Positions 10,625 to 22,290 of a DNA stretch of 64,000 nt are shown here, piece after piece. This DNA comes from Pilaira anomala. Lineage: Eukaryota; Mucoromycota; Mucoromycetes; Mucorales; Mucoraceae. The stretch covers positions 62,001 through 126,000 of the forward strand of contig JAIXMQ010000016.1 of assembly GCA_025716855.1 (NCBI GenBank), in the 5' to 3' direction. The notes under the pieces were generated by a model. That model saw nothing but the letters and a program-made list of their open reading frames with translations. It was not told where the DNA came from and made no database searches. Each line of letters begins with the position of its first letter. The stretch's first letter is position 1. Position numbers and translations under genes: made by a program.

Positions 10625-11615
10625 ATGGTAAAGTATAACAAATCAGGGTCAAATGTGGGGACATGTGTGTGTTTTAGATAGACAGATGGATAAAAAAAAA
10701 AAAAAAACGATGAACGAAAAAGAACGAGAATCGACAGATAATTTAAAAAATAGAGAGAATGAGGGATTGAATTTAAAATGAATGAGAAATATTAAAAATT
10801 AAATTCGTTATTAGGCTCCTACCACCAAGAAGTCCACTGGAAAGAAGGTTGCTCCTGCTCCTTACCCCGTCAAGGGAAAGCAAACCTCCAAGGTTGCTGT
10901 TAACCCTTTGATTGAGAAGACCCCCAAGAACTTTGGTGTTGGTCAAGATATTCAACCCAAGCGTGATGTCTCTCGTTTCGTCAAGTGGCCTCAATATGTT
11001 AAGCTTCAACGTCAAAAGAAGATTATCTACCAACGTCTTAAGGTCCCTCCTGCTCTTAACCAATTCACTCATGTTTTGGATAAGAACACTGCCACTCAAG
11101 TCTTCAAGTTGATGCACAAGTACAGACCTGAGTCCAAGGCTGAGAAGCGTGATCGTCTCCGTGCCGCCGCTGCTGCCAAGGCCGAGAAGAAGGAAGTTGC
11201 CAAGACTGACAAGCCCGTTGTTGTCAAGTTCGGTATCAACCACATCACCGCTCTTATCGAAGCCAAGAAGGCCAAGCTCGTTGTCATTGCTGACGATGTT
11301 GACCCTATTGAGTTAGTTCTCTGGCTCCCTGCCCTCTGTCGTAAGATGGGTATCCCTTACTGTATTGTTAAGGGTAAGGCCAGACTCGGTACTCTTGTCC
11401 ACAAGAAGACCGCTACTGCTCTCGTCTTGACCGATGTTGCTGAAGCTGATAAGGCTGAACTCGCTACCATTGTCTCTGCCGTCAACACCAACTTCACCGA
11501 GAAGTGGGAAGATGTCCGTCGTCACTGGGGTGGTGGAATCATGGGTCCCAAGTCCAACGCCAAGATGGCCAAGCGTGCTGCTATCGAAGCTAAGGAAATT
11601 GCTGCTCGTCAATAA
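10625..11615 (+). CDS. RPL8: 60S ribosomal protein eL8 (L7a/L8)
   Basis: The main exon 10815-11615 encodes [11 protein letters not shown] onward to the stop. I place the start codon in a separate upstream exon: ATG at 10625-10627 is followed directly by GTAAAG, and a 187-bp intron ends TTATTAG just before the Ala codon, giving 267 residues, the usual length for this family (yeast 256, human 266). The product is a structural protein of the large ribosomal subunit with an L7Ae-like core (residues about 120-220, including [10 protein letters not shown]) that contacts rRNA. Codon choice (AAG, GGT, CTC, GTC) is strongly biased and GC-richer than the neighbours, as expected for a very highly expressed gene. 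It is convergent with uS4m, 114 bp apart. The first exon is an inference; the rest is certain. Confidence 0.93.
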
Positions 11616-11729
11616 ATTTCCAATAAAGTTTAATTTTTCTTTTTAAAAATAAAAATTGGATTGCATGAATTACGAATTCTTTTTTATTTATTTTTTTATT
11701 TTACAGTTTTTTTTTAAAAAAAAAAGAAT

Positions 11730-12467
11730 CTATTTAGTACGTTGAGCATAGTATTCATAAGCAAGTGAATGATACTCTGGGGGGAAAGGAGAAGGAATTT
11801 CTGTACGTCCAGGTCTAGAAATAGGCTTTCTTAAGAATACAGTTTGACATGTATTATAATTCACTTCAAGATATTCGGGTACAAATAAAAAGGGTTGTGA
11901 GAATGGTTTAGGTGTAAAATCTAATTCTTGTCCCTTTTCTCCCTTGAGAAATTGAATAGCTTGTGGATCGACTGAAATAACATCACCATCCTTTAATTTG
12001 TGAGAAGGATAGGCCAACTATAAATGTGTAAGTTTCTTTTTATTTTCCCTTGAGCTATAAGCTATTTCATCATTTACCTTTTTACCGTTCACTAAGACCT
12101 TTCCGTGAACACATAACTGACGAGCAGCGTAAATAGAAGGACAAAAGTTCGATCTGAAAACGACAAAATCTAAGCGACGTTCTAATTCAGCAAAAGAAAG
12201 AGCAGCTACAGGAGGATGAGCTTTACCAGCTTCAGATGAAGATTGGACGGTAGGTAACTTGGGATCGAAAAATTTGTTTCTAAATTGACGTTCTGTCACT
12301 TCGTCACCGTGGTAAGCACGGGTTTCTCTTTTGGCAACCCATTTCTGTTGGAAAAGTGTCTTATTGTTGAAATTGCCAAGTTCCTTGTTTGCGATATTGT
12401 ACAAGTTATATTTGTTCCAGGACATACGTCCTAACTTTCTTGATAAACTGTAAATGGGCTTTCTCAT
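11730..12467 (-). CDS. NAM9: Mitochondrial small-subunit ribosomal protein uS4m
   Basis: Two exons (12467-12078, 12017-11730) with a 60-bp intron GTAAAT..TTATAG give 225 residues. The N-terminus [14 protein letters not shown] is basic and resembles Nam9 starts; an upstream in-frame Met at 12497 is less likely. Residues about 99-155, R-R-L-D-F-V-V-F-R then [14 protein letters not shown], form the S4 RNA-binding domain, interrupted by the intron after N-G-K-K and continuing [16 protein letters not shown]-terminal extension rich in Pro and aromatic residues is typical of the mitochondrial form. It should bind the 5' domain of the mitochondrial small rRNA during assembly. Nuclear encoded, acting in the matrix. 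Confidence 0.92.
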
Positions 12468-13623
12468 TTTTTCAGTAAACTTGATAGATAAAAACAAGGG
12501 GAGGGGGGGTTGTGCAAAAAAATGAGCCTTTCATTTTTTTTTTTTTGCAATTCAAATTCAGACTGCGTTTTTTCTTTTGACGAATCAAAATTGAACTGTC
12601 AATCTTGGAGACGGAATATTTTAAACAATAGGCCTTCAAATAAAGGCTATGAACATGTCAAAAGAGTAAACTCATAATGTACTAATCAAAAAAATATATC
12701 CTTATTTTAAATACGGTACCATAACGCTTAAAGTGTTTGTCTTCCCTCATTTTCACTTGACTATATACAACATATTTAAACTCTGAATAAACTAATTATT
12801 TTACAAAAAAATTATAAAATATATGTGTGTAGTAGTTAGAATCCTACATGAAAGAACTTAATTGTTTTGAATCAAGTAGTAGATAATCTTAGTTAGAAAG
12901 AGTTGTGTATGCTAGAGCTAATACAGGAGAGTAACAGATCTCTTCATAATTGATCCAATTTTTTTAGGGTTTAAAATTAAATTTGATAGTGTATATTTAA
13001 AGAAACTTGGCGATTTCAAAGGCATTAATGAACTTAGTTTAACCTTAACTTTTAATAAATTTAGCCATTTGTAACCAAATGCACAGGATTATTACGTTAA
13101 CTAATTTAAAAAAGGATATTCAAAATAGAAGAAAATCTCGATTGGAAGTTGAGTTTTATAAGATTTGGTTTGTACAAACATTTTAAATATGTCATCTGTC
13201 AAATCCGTTTAACTAGGCCGTGAGTTCAATGGGGATAGATGCATGAAAGCAGAATTTACTTTGCATAAGTGACACAAAATGTTAATATTATGTTATTGGA
13301 GCCCAATATTCTTTTTCTTAATAGGAGGAGCCTTCGAAGGGAATAATACACAAGGTCTCTTTATCATTACATTACTAAATGTAATGGGTATCTTATAATT
13401 TTAGCGCAGACAATAATGAATTAAAATGCCTTTTGAGCACTCACTACAAGTGAAATATAGTTAAAGATACCAAGCAAAAAGAGCTTAAAATATAATGAAC
13501 AATGTTACTATTAAATGTTACAAAGACGTCACAGTATTGCTTACATAATCACATATTTTAATTAGTTCCTGATTTCTATTTTTATACTTGTCGTTTCTTT
13601 CTTCTTTTTTTTTCCTTTGGAAT
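12468..13623. other. Intergenic between uS4m and the DUF3605 gene
   Basis: The uS4m promoter is at the left and the DUF3605 promoter at the right. No open frame looks coding. A GACGTCAC half-palindrome sits at 13525-13532, about 92 bp upstream of the DUF3605 start. Otherwise AT-rich filler. Confidence 0.6.
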
Positions 13624-14154
13624 ATGACAAAACCTATAAGTTCCGACCTTCCGGTTGATCATGTTTACACTGACCATGTCCACCCGTGGGAAGAGATAGT
13701 AGAATATGTTTGTAAGTTATGAAGGCAAATACACGTAAAAAAAAACATATTTTACTTATTTTTGTAAGGAACAAAAAAAAAAAAAGCATTAAATCAAGTC
13801 CACAAATTACGTAGAAATAAAGATCAACAAGCAGTTTATGCTGAATGGGCCAGAAAAACAAGAGAGGAATATGGCTCTATTGAAAACTTTTTGAAAAAGA
13901 CCAAAATACAGTATCCTGAAGGTGTTACTTTCCTTGTTCTTCCTAATGATTTCCCATATTCAGTTGATCCTGGTATCGATCATATTTTGATTTGGTCAAA
14001 GACTCCAATGGCATCAGAGAAAGTATCTGAGATTTTAGAAGATAGATATGGTAGTGAAAATTGGGAGTGGATCTATTTTGTCAATCCTCCTCAATGGCAA
14101 AGTGTGCCTACTTTACCTCACACTCATATTTTTTTAAGAAAGAGAATGAATTAA
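13624..14154 (+). CDS. DUF3605 family protein (N-acetylglucosamine-induced protein 1-like)
   Basis: Exon 1 (13624-13711) encodes M-T-K-P-I-S-S-D-L-P and the block H-P-W-E-E-I-V. A 75-bp intron GTAAGT..AAAAAG follows, then exon 2 (13787-14154), giving 151 residues. The conserved core is the charged helix K-L-R-R-N-K-D-Q-Q-A-V-Y, then V-L-P-N-D-F-P-Y and G-I-D-H-I-L-I-W-S-K, ending with P-H-T-H-I-F. These are the hallmarks I associate with DUF3605, a small fungal family named from a GlcNAc-induced protein. Its biochemical role is unknown. No signal peptide or membrane segment is visible, so it is probably cytosolic. Confidence 0.8.
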
Positions 14155-14466
14155 TAAAGTAAAAAAAAAAAAAGTTATACTCTTTGATAGAATGTGTCAT
14201 CTCGCTGGTGTCATCGCACATTTAGCTAAAAAAAAAAACATCTAAATGGAGCATCGCGTATAATGTATTCTTTTTTGAAAAAAAGGGGACAAAGTATTCT
14301 TAAAATGAGTCACTACTGCTCTATCAAAAACGGAGTTTATCTCTGCTAGCAATCGCAGTGGTACATACAAAAATGAATATAATTCAAAAACTTAAAGTTT
14401 AGTTATTCATAACAGCATTAATTTAATGATAAAAATAGTTTGATATAATTTGTAAATGGAGAGACT
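14155..14466. other. Convergent 3' intergenic region
   Basis: About 310 bp between two convergent genes, with several A-runs; it carries both 3' ends. Nothing else is seen. Confidence 0.6.
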
Positions 14467-15021
14467 TTAAATGGGAACAACATCAATCCAAAATCTGGTA
14501 TCATCAGTCAAATACTTTTCATTACTGGTGAGTTGACTATGGATCCAGTTAACACCATTCTTGTAATCAGTAATATCTTGAGTAAAAGGGTCGTGAATAC
14601 CGCTCTCACCATTACGATGACCAGCGAACCAAATTTCGGCACCATAAAAGTTTTGAGATTCATGTCTTGCCTTGATATCTTGAGCGAGATCCCAATTCAA
14701 AACATTACCCTCATTGTAGCTTGAAGCAGAGTTGTACTTCTTGAATTGAGAAGTGGAGGTACGGAGCATGAAGAAGTTTTGTTTGAAGATACCAAAGTTG
14801 GCAGAGTCTCCACTCTTTCCATCACCATAGACGTAATCGGTGGACAAATGTTCGGATTCAAGCATAGCAATAGCAATATCCCAAGAACCTCCACCTGCGT
14901 TTAAAATCTCTCTCTTTCTTGCACCCAAGTTAGGGACGGTGTAGGTACCTTGGTCTGCTTCAGAGACAGTAACGAGAAAGAAGATGAAGAAGAATACCTT
15001 TAAAATATTGCTTTGCAACAT
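14467..15021 (-). CDS. Secreted GH134-type beta-mannanase-like protein
   Basis: A single exon of 184 residues from the Met at 15021; the open frame extends further upstream, but this Met starts a clear signal peptide (N-I-L-K-V-F-F-F-I-F-F-L-V-T-V-S-E-A). The mature part has A-M-L-E-S-E-H, Y-G-D-G-K-S-G-D-S-A-N-F-G-I-F-K-Q-N, W-F-A-G-H-R-N-G and Y-L-T-D-D-T-R-F-W, which I recognise from glycoside hydrolase family 134, lysozyme-fold endo-beta-1,4-mannanases known from Rhizopus, Aspergillus and Streptomyces. Glu55 and Asp67 (12 apart) match the spacing of the catalytic acid and base described for that family. Expected to hydrolyse mannan outside the cell. The cysteines usual in ascomycete members seem to be absent. 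The family call is from memory of the motifs. Confidence 0.75.
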   Translation of the reverse strand: MLQSNILKVFFFIFFLVTVSEADQGTYTVPNLGARKREILNAGGGSWDIAIAMLESEHLSTDYVYGDGKSGDSANFGIFKQNFFMLRTSTSQFKKYNSASSYNEGNVLNWDLAQDIKARHESQNFYGAEIWFAGHRNGESGIHDPFTQDITDYKNGVNWIHSQLTSNEKYLTDDTRFWIDVVPI

Positions 15022-16252
15022 ATTGTTTTGATGATGATAACAATAATAATAAAAAGAACTTCTCAATAAACAACTACTATTTATACATGAAATAAAATCC
15101 ATGTGAAAAGTAAAGGCTTGCTCTTCAAGGTTTAGTCTCTGAAATTAGCAATTATATATTAATTATAGATTGGTTTTCACAACAGAATGCATATATTAGA
15201 TGATGATCCAGATATATACTATCTCTTACTATCAGTTACACGCATATGCCAGTATTATTTCTTTTTTGATTGAAAATATAGCAAGTAGCCTCCGTTTATC
15301 GATCTAGATAACACACTGGAAAAAATAAAAAAAAAATCCCGCCTATTTATCCCGCCGGGTACACAAAAAATATTGGGAGACCTTTTAGCATAAATTTGTA
15401 AATATCTTTTCCTTTGAACTGAAAAAAAAAAAAGGTACGCCTTACAAAAATAATTATATCTTTAGTAAGCTGTTTTTTTTTATTCATCAAGTATGTCAAA
15501 AACTGATATAAAAAAATAAAGTGTCCCTGTATATCTGTTATGATCCATTCAATGAATAAGGTAATTAGTTAACTAAAGGCACCAGCACCGTATCCTCTAT
15601 ATACCACCAATGGGAAAAAAAAAAAAATAGTTATTAAATTAAAACTAATTATGTCGTGTCACATAAAACCAATGTATGTTCATGACGTGAGAGATCAACT
15701 TTTGACACTTAGTTTCCAATTATCTATTTTTTTTTTTTTTTTTTTTTTTGTAAAATAATTTTATTGAAAAACAATTGTGGAACGAAAGAAACGGGGGACT
15801 GGGAATGATGCAACAAAGTGAGAGAGAGAAAAAAAAAAAACTAATCTCCATTTGAGTGATTATCCGTAAGGAAGAGGAGTGAGTACCATTTCCATGCTAC
15901 CAGTAAATAATCACAATCGGTATAAAGTAGTTGAGAGGATTGAAAAAAAAAAAAAAACTGTTTGATACTGGGAATGCGAAGGTGGGTCGGGATCTTAAGA
16001 TTGCGTAGTGGCTGGTATATATCTTCAGAAGTAAAAACCTCTTAATTTCTTTAATAACATACGTCTCTATTCAGACAAGAGCTTTGTTTCAAGAAACAAA
16101 TAACTTTGAAACCTGCATAAGACATGTTGTCAGTGGTACGTTATATCAAAGCTCTAATAATTTTATCAGAACGAGGTAATTCATTGTCTAATAAATACCA
16201 ATAGCGCGTATTTTTCCCCTAAAAATTATTGTCCCTAATCAAGAACTACGAT

Positions 16253-16630
16253 TTTGGACCAAATATTCAACAAAAGAAGGTGAATTTAGTCCAATTATGG
16301 TACCTATCCAAACAATCATTGAAAAAAGATTTAATTGAAGGTTTAATTGATTATTATTATTGTTAATAGTAAGACCATAATGTCTTTGAATTCATACATG
16401 GCAAGCTCTTGCAGAAAGAGTACGAATCTGGGTGAAGAGGAGGGGGGAAGTTGGATATAATCAACTCGAGGCATTATCATTATCTAATTTATTTATTGTT
16501 GATGAGAATAGCCATGAAGTTTATATGGAGGAGCGAAGAAGAGCAGGGAAGAACTAATTGATTGAAGTGAACAGTCCATTCTCATCAATCTCAAATAAAT
16601 ATGAGGAAATTATCGATAAGCTTTTGGACG
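16253..16630 (+). pseudogene. Coding-like relic, unknown family
   Basis: Consecutive plus-strand segments read like protein but are broken by stops and frame changes: N-Y-D-F-G-P-N-I-Q-Q-K-K-V-N-L-V (from 16253), then T-W-Q-A-L-A-E-R-V-R-I-W-V-K-R-R (from about 16398), then a segment ending Y-E-E-I-I-D-K-L-L-D-D-V-K-D-Y-L. No intron arrangement joins them cleanly. I do not recognise the parent gene. Confidence 0.35.
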
Positions 16631-16831
16631 ATGTGAAGGATTACCTCACCTGAATCAAAAGCAACAAAATACGCCAATTCTTTCATTCATATGAGTAATA
16701 GTTACACCGTGTCAAAATCGGACGAGGGAGACAATGTTTATAAAAAAAAAAAAAAAAAAAAAAGTTGTAGATCTAATCCTTTTGGATCCGTTTTTTGGAG
16801 GACCCATTATAAAATACTAAAGAACATGATA

Positions 16832-16960
16832 GGAGCATCTCCAACGGTTTATCTAATTTTTTAATTAGATAACCTAATTATCCTAAATGGATTATGAAGG
16901 ACCGATTCGACTAACTCATTTATTCAATATTCAAGCTTCATAATCCATTGGGGATGCTCT
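16832..16960. mobile_element. MITE-like element with nested inverted repeats
   Basis: The ends are imperfect inverted repeats, GGAGCATCTCCAACGG on the left and CCATTGGGGATGCTC on the right, each flanked by TA, the target site of Tc1/mariner-type elements. Inside, TTATCTAATT and AATTAGATAA form one hairpin, and ATGGATTATGAAG (16887-16899) pairs perfectly with CTTCATAATCCAT (16936-16948). At about 129 bp with no coding capacity it fits a miniature inverted-repeat transposable element. Confidence 0.7.
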
Positions 16961-18374
16961 AACAGTTAGTCACAGTTTGGAAGAATCAAGAAATAGAAAA
17001 ATAAAGCAAGGTCAAGTACCTTGATTTAAAAGCTTCTGGTGTTAAAGGAAGAACGCCAGATAAAAATCTTTGGAATACAAAAGGGGGGATAACCCGCATA
17101 TTCAATGGGAAAAAGGCCTATCCCAAAAATGTATCAAATGTCCAAGATAGTTAACCTTTGAGATGATACCTGAACATATCAGCGACATAGTTAGAAAACT
17201 GCTAAAACAATTATAAAATCAATGGTAATGTGTCGACTACGAATTGAGGCCACAGTTGAGTGAGGCTCACATGATTAGCATAAACTCCAATCAGACTGAG
17301 GATACAACTCTCACACTTGTCCTTCTCCTCGTTGCGTGCATGTATAAAAAAATAAACATTTACTATTATTAAATATATATATATATATATATTGTTTTGT
17401 TTAATTTAAAGACTCTTTTTTTTTCGAATTGAACATACCCCATCACGACTGTATAATAATAAAATATACACTCGTTAGTAAAGAAGCATGCACAATCACG
17501 AAAAAAAGAAAAAAGTGTATAGACAACTGTTGTGGTGAGTTGAAATAATTATAGTTTTAGTTATTATTCGACTTTAAAAAGTTCATATAGCCAAGAGAAA
17601 GAGTTCTTTTTATAATAATCTTTTTAATAGTTAAAATTCTTTTAATGCCTTATTTTTTAGAACTAAATAAAAAAAAAATGATGACTATTACAGCCCGAAC
17701 AAACACATGTCTACTATTGACACAAAAAAATCTATTTAATTAAGGCGTGCCCGCATTACAATCTTTTAACGTAAAAAGGGATATATATATATATATATAT
17801 CAACCAATGAAAAAAACATTTTTTTATATACATACACGGATGTCAATATAATACATTTTAGGCTAACTGGTTATGGATTACTCTACCAAGGCTTTGGCTT
17901 TTTAAAAATATTAAATCTCACCTCGATATATAAATTAAAAATGGTGTTTTAATGTCTGACCCATACCAGCAATGTAATGGACTCATACCGGATTATTAAG
18001 TTAGACCAAAATGCAATTATGCAAAAAAAAAAAAAAGAAAAAAAAAAAAAAAGAGAATAACATATTATTGAAATAAAATAAGGAATAGAATAGGAAAAAA
18101 AAAAAGAAAGGAGAGAGTGTGAGAAAATAAGAGAGAATAATAAAGTATAAAATGATAGCAGTAAGAAATAATAAACATAATAGTAAAAGAAGTAAAAAAA
18201 AAAATAGTGTTGTACGTAGTGAATAGTGAAATTAGTAATAAATAGTAGCGGATATATTACATTTGAAGGAAGTGTATTATAATATTACATTTATACAAAC
18301 AAAAACACATCCTTCAAAGTCAATACATTTTAACATTATGGTCACATTGTGTTTTCTTTTTGTTGTTGTTGTTG

Positions 18375-19873
18375 TTAAGAAAAGAAGCCAGTTCTATCAA
18401 ATGAGGTTTTAGTATATGACTTTTTTATATAAAGAAAGCAAAGATATAAATTTACCTATTTCTTGACATGAAAGTTTTTGTCAATAATTGTAAAGTTTTT
18501 GCTACACTTAATTTAATATATTCTAAATCCAACACATGAATATTTTCTTGTTGCTATAGTAAAGAAAGTTTTAAATAAATAAATAAAAAAAAAAGGTTTA
18601 GTATATATACAGAGAGAGAGAGAGAGAGAGAGTTGTAATAAAAATTCAAACCTTTTCTAATAAATCATCCAGTTTAAGATCAATTTCTAAAACAGGTTTA
18701 TCTCGACCTTTATAATGAAGTGCGATAATAAATGTACCAGGAATAGGAGAAGAAATAGTTAAAAAGATATATTGTCTTCTATTCTCGGGTACTTCAGTCT
18801 GAGCAATGATACCATCTCTTTCCAACTGTTGATGTGTATACTTGAAAGGACCTTGTACTGTCGAAGCCTTATTCACTTTTTTATTCGGCTTAGCATCCAC
18901 CACCTCTACTCCAATACCCACCACTTGTTTCTTTGAAGAGGGATGACCAGCCACGGAGCCTGCTCCAATACCACTTTGCATTCGAACATTTTGAAGGTAC
19001 GCTTTATAGCTTTCCAATTGACTTTTAAGATAATTGTTATGATCAAGAATCGTCTTGAAAACGCTTTCTAGTGATTCGAGTTCTTCCATCACTTTCAACT
19101 TCAAGTCACCAAGATGAATTAATTCATGATTGATTTCTTCTACTAAAAGTTGATGTTGATCGCGTCGATCGATAATACCCGCTTCTTCTAATTCGAGGAT
19201 CATTTCTTTTACTTTGATACCTTTGTGTACAAGTTGTGCATCTTTGGCTGTACCAGCTGCTTCTGCAATATAATGTAACTTGAGTGGAGGACGAGAGAGA
19301 TAGGGAAGAGATCGAATGATTTGAACAAAGATTGATTTTGCTTCCATATATAAGATGTCGTATTGAGTGATATTATTTTCAGACATTAAAGACATTGTTA
19401 AATCTTGTGATAGAAAAAAAAAAAGTTAGTATCAATGATAAAGTTATTATTATTTTATTATTATTACCTTGGATAGGCATTTCCCATCGACTGAATAAAG
19501 GTAGTTCAATTGCTTTGTTCTCTTTACGAGGTACTTGAGTAGGAGCAGTACCTACTTCATTGATCAGAATACGTAAATGATCATTGGGTTGTGGAGAGAT
19601 AATATTAATATGTTGTTGTAATAAAGATAATGTACTGTAGATTTCATTTGGAGTGATATTGATCATGATATCTTTTTTACTAAGTGCCATATATTGATCC
19701 ATTTCCAATTGTTCATAAAAATCAACTACTTCACAAAGATCATTCAAGAATTTATTTGTACGTTGTTTATTGAATTCGACAAATGGATTGGTTGGGATCA
19801 TATAGGATTCTTTAGCATAAGAAGGTTTATTTGCTAAATTTTGAAGCATTTTTGCCAACTAAAAAAAAAAAAA

Positions 19874-19911
<38 letters not shown>

Positions 19912-21398
19912 TAGTTAAATCTATTTTAGGAAGAAATTCATTTTATTATTATTATTATTATTATTACTTACTAAAGTTAATGTAGTACGTAAATTATTTC
20001 CAGGATTACCATCAACCAACATATAAGCTTGTGGAGTAACAATAGCAGGATTCACAAATCTTAAAAAGAAAAATCCACCAATTAAGGAAGAGATAGCATG
20101 TTCAGTGGCATCAGGATATTTTCTTTTGGTTAAAGATCGAATTTGTTTACAAATCCAACGAATACCATAAGGAACTTGATCTAATGAATTTATAATCGTA
20201 GTTAAAAATGAATTAGCTATATCCATTAATTTCTTTAACCTTGGTTTAATCATTTCTTGTACAATCGAATTCGACTGAGCTACTTCAGCTGTAACACTTC
20301 TTGGGAATCCATCGGGTAATTCACCTTTTTCTCTTTCCATCTTTTCAACTAATTCATCATATACTTTTAATGGATTAATTTGAAGATTCAAGTCTTTATG
20401 TTCTAATAAATTATTGATCTTTTCTGATAACACCGATTTCAAGTAACTCTGTCCAGGTCCACGACGAGTATACGTTGTCATCATACGAGAAACAGGTGTA
20501 TTTGCACGTAACAACGAACTAAATTCGGTTGTAGTCTCAAACTGTGCTGCCAATACATTCTGTTATAGTGTGTGTAAGTAAATTTTTTTTTTTTCACATG
20601 CTTTAGATATATATATATATATATTCTGTGTACCTGAAACATAGTTAACAACAAATGCTCTTCTCGACTTTCATATTGGTTACCATATAATGTAAACATC
20701 ACTGTCTGTAATAATGTATCAATCTCGGCTAAACTAACTAAACGACATAATATCGCAATATGGCGTGGTTCACTCTGTAATAAATAAAATAAATTTCCAT
20801 ATTGTTGCATACGACGTTCATCTGGGTAATGATCAACATCATCATCTTCATGATCTTCTAAACGAGAAGCAACTTCGTGCTGCTATAAAAAAAGGAAAAA
20901 GAAAAAAAAAAAAAAAAAAAAAAAGTTAATTTTTTTTTTTTTTTTATTCTTCGTTAAACCTTATTGTTCCTCATGTCAAAATAAAAATAAAAAAGACTTA
21001 CTTCATCCAAAGCCATTCTATTTTGAATGAGTAAACCAATACGTGCGTCAAGAAATCGAACGTCTCTTTCACGCATAAAATTCTTTTTAGATTGTGTTGA
21101 TATTTTAGTTTTTAATTCACGTAAACGTCTTTGTGCTATTTAAAATTAAGGTTATTAAATATTATAGCGTTACCTTTTCTTTTTTATATATACCTTTAGC
21201 CAACTCATCTTCTACTTCAACATCTTGTTCTGCTGCCATAGAATAAAATACTGACACTGAATATCTTTTAGAAGCTCTTCCTCTACTACGACTCGAATGG
21301 TGATTATTTGCTGCTGCCGCTGCTACAGCACGACTCACTATCGAATTATTTTGTGGATAGCCAAATGACTGAACCATACCACTTCGTCGATCCGTCAT
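18375..21398 (-). CDS. gap1: Ras GTPase-activating protein, Gap1/Sar1-like with RasGAP_C domain
   Basis: Eight exons (21398-21194, 21135-21002, 20882-20634, 20559-19972, 19858-19468, 19403-18652, 18553-18456, 18393-18375) keep frame and give 811 residues. After a Ser/Arg-rich N-terminus comes a coiled-coil-like [11 protein letters not shown] segment. The RasGAP domain follows: [10 protein letters not shown] with Arg214 at the arginine-finger position, and [10 protein letters not shown], the family's FLRxxxPA signature. Exon 6 carries the RasGAP_C region typical of IQGAPs and S. pombe Gap1. No calponin-homology or IQ motifs precede it, so it is a Gap1-type protein rather than a full IQGAP. It should stimulate GTP hydrolysis on Ras at the plasma membrane. 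The last exon is only 19 nt and the donor at 18651 is GTTTGA, a weak match, so the extreme C-terminus is the least certain part. Confidence 0.88.
19874..19912. repeat. (TG)n(TA)n microsatellite inside a RasGAP intron
   Basis: A compound dinucleotide repeat in the intron between RasGAP exons 4 and 5 (19859-19971). Confidence 0.9.
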
Positions 21399-22084
21399 TA
21401 CAAGTTATTTTTTTTTTAAAAAAAGTTTTAAAAAAATTAAAAAAAAAAAGGGAAACAATAATCTAAGGTTATTTTATTTAAAGTTCCCTTTCAATCAATA
21501 GTGTCGTGACACAAGGAATTATTTGATTTAAGCTCTTTGTTCTCCTCTGGGACTCAGTGTGTGTTACTGCGTTTTTATATTAAAATCTTATAAAAGTAAC
21601 ACTTGCTTTCAATTACTCTTTACACAAAAAAAAAAAAAATAGAACGATTGTATATATTTAAAGAAGAGGCCTTTTTTCAAAGACCTTGAATTACATGTAA
21701 GAGGGAAAATAAAAAAATTCCTACAAATAATAAAAATTCAATCATCCGTTTTGTTGCATATAAAAATATAACCTGATGATCAAAAAAAGTACCTAATGTT
21801 TAATTCAACTCTTAAATGGAACAAATAATCTTATATGCTTAGTTTGGCATCTTTTGTAGAATTACTAAAATAAGTTTTGACGTCAAATGTATTTGATATA
21901 AATCTATTGTAGTTATAGCCTATAATAGATTTATATATAATAAGGCTTATTGTACCTGAAATCATTGTAAAAATAATGAAAAACCTGAGTAACGTACATA
22001 GTTCTATTATTCTAATTTACCAAATTGCATAATGAACATTTTTACAATTAAATACAAAAAGCTTGATTTCATCCTGTTAGTTTA

Positions 22085-22119
<35 letters not shown>

Positions 22120-22290
22120 ATTTTCCCCCTTTTACCACCGTACATAAATGTAGTTATTTTGACATGTTTACAAAAAAGAAAAGGAAAAAGGGGGGGGGGT
22201 ATGTATTCTATTTACGTTTATTCCATTCTCCAAACAAACAAACAAAAAAAATATTATGTACGCTTAAATAAAAAAAAAAGCTCAGCGTTA
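21399..22290. other. Promoter region of the RasGAP gene
   Basis: Contains T/A runs, a (GA)n tract at 22089-22115, a G-run near 22190 and a perfect TGACGTCA at 21878-21885, about 480 bp upstream of the RasGAP start. No gene seen. Confidence 0.6.
21878..21885. promoter_or_regulatory. CRE-like TGACGTCA palindrome
   Basis: Perfect ATF/CREB-type consensus in the upstream region of the RasGAP gene. Function inferred from the match alone; a Ras-pathway gene under a stress/cAMP-type bZIP would be plausible but is not shown. Confidence 0.35.

Larger units (their letters stand above)
15022..18374. other. 3.3-kb gene-poor region
   Basis: Apart from a MITE-like element (16832-16960) and a coding-like relic (16253-16630), this is AT-rich sequence with long A and T runs (for example 15727-15749) and TA microsatellites near 17373-17391 and 17780-17800. 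No tRNA or other RNA gene is recognisable. Confidence 0.6.

Noticed and set aside
10773..11612. Long minus-strand open frames opposite eL8 (156 and 99 codons)
   Set aside because: They mirror the strongly codon-biased eL8 exon; the plus strand is a certain ribosomal protein.
19379..19858. 159-residue RasGAP frame taken as a separate gene
   Set aside because: Its ends run into introns with GT..AG borders, and it joins in phase to the flanking RasGAP exons.
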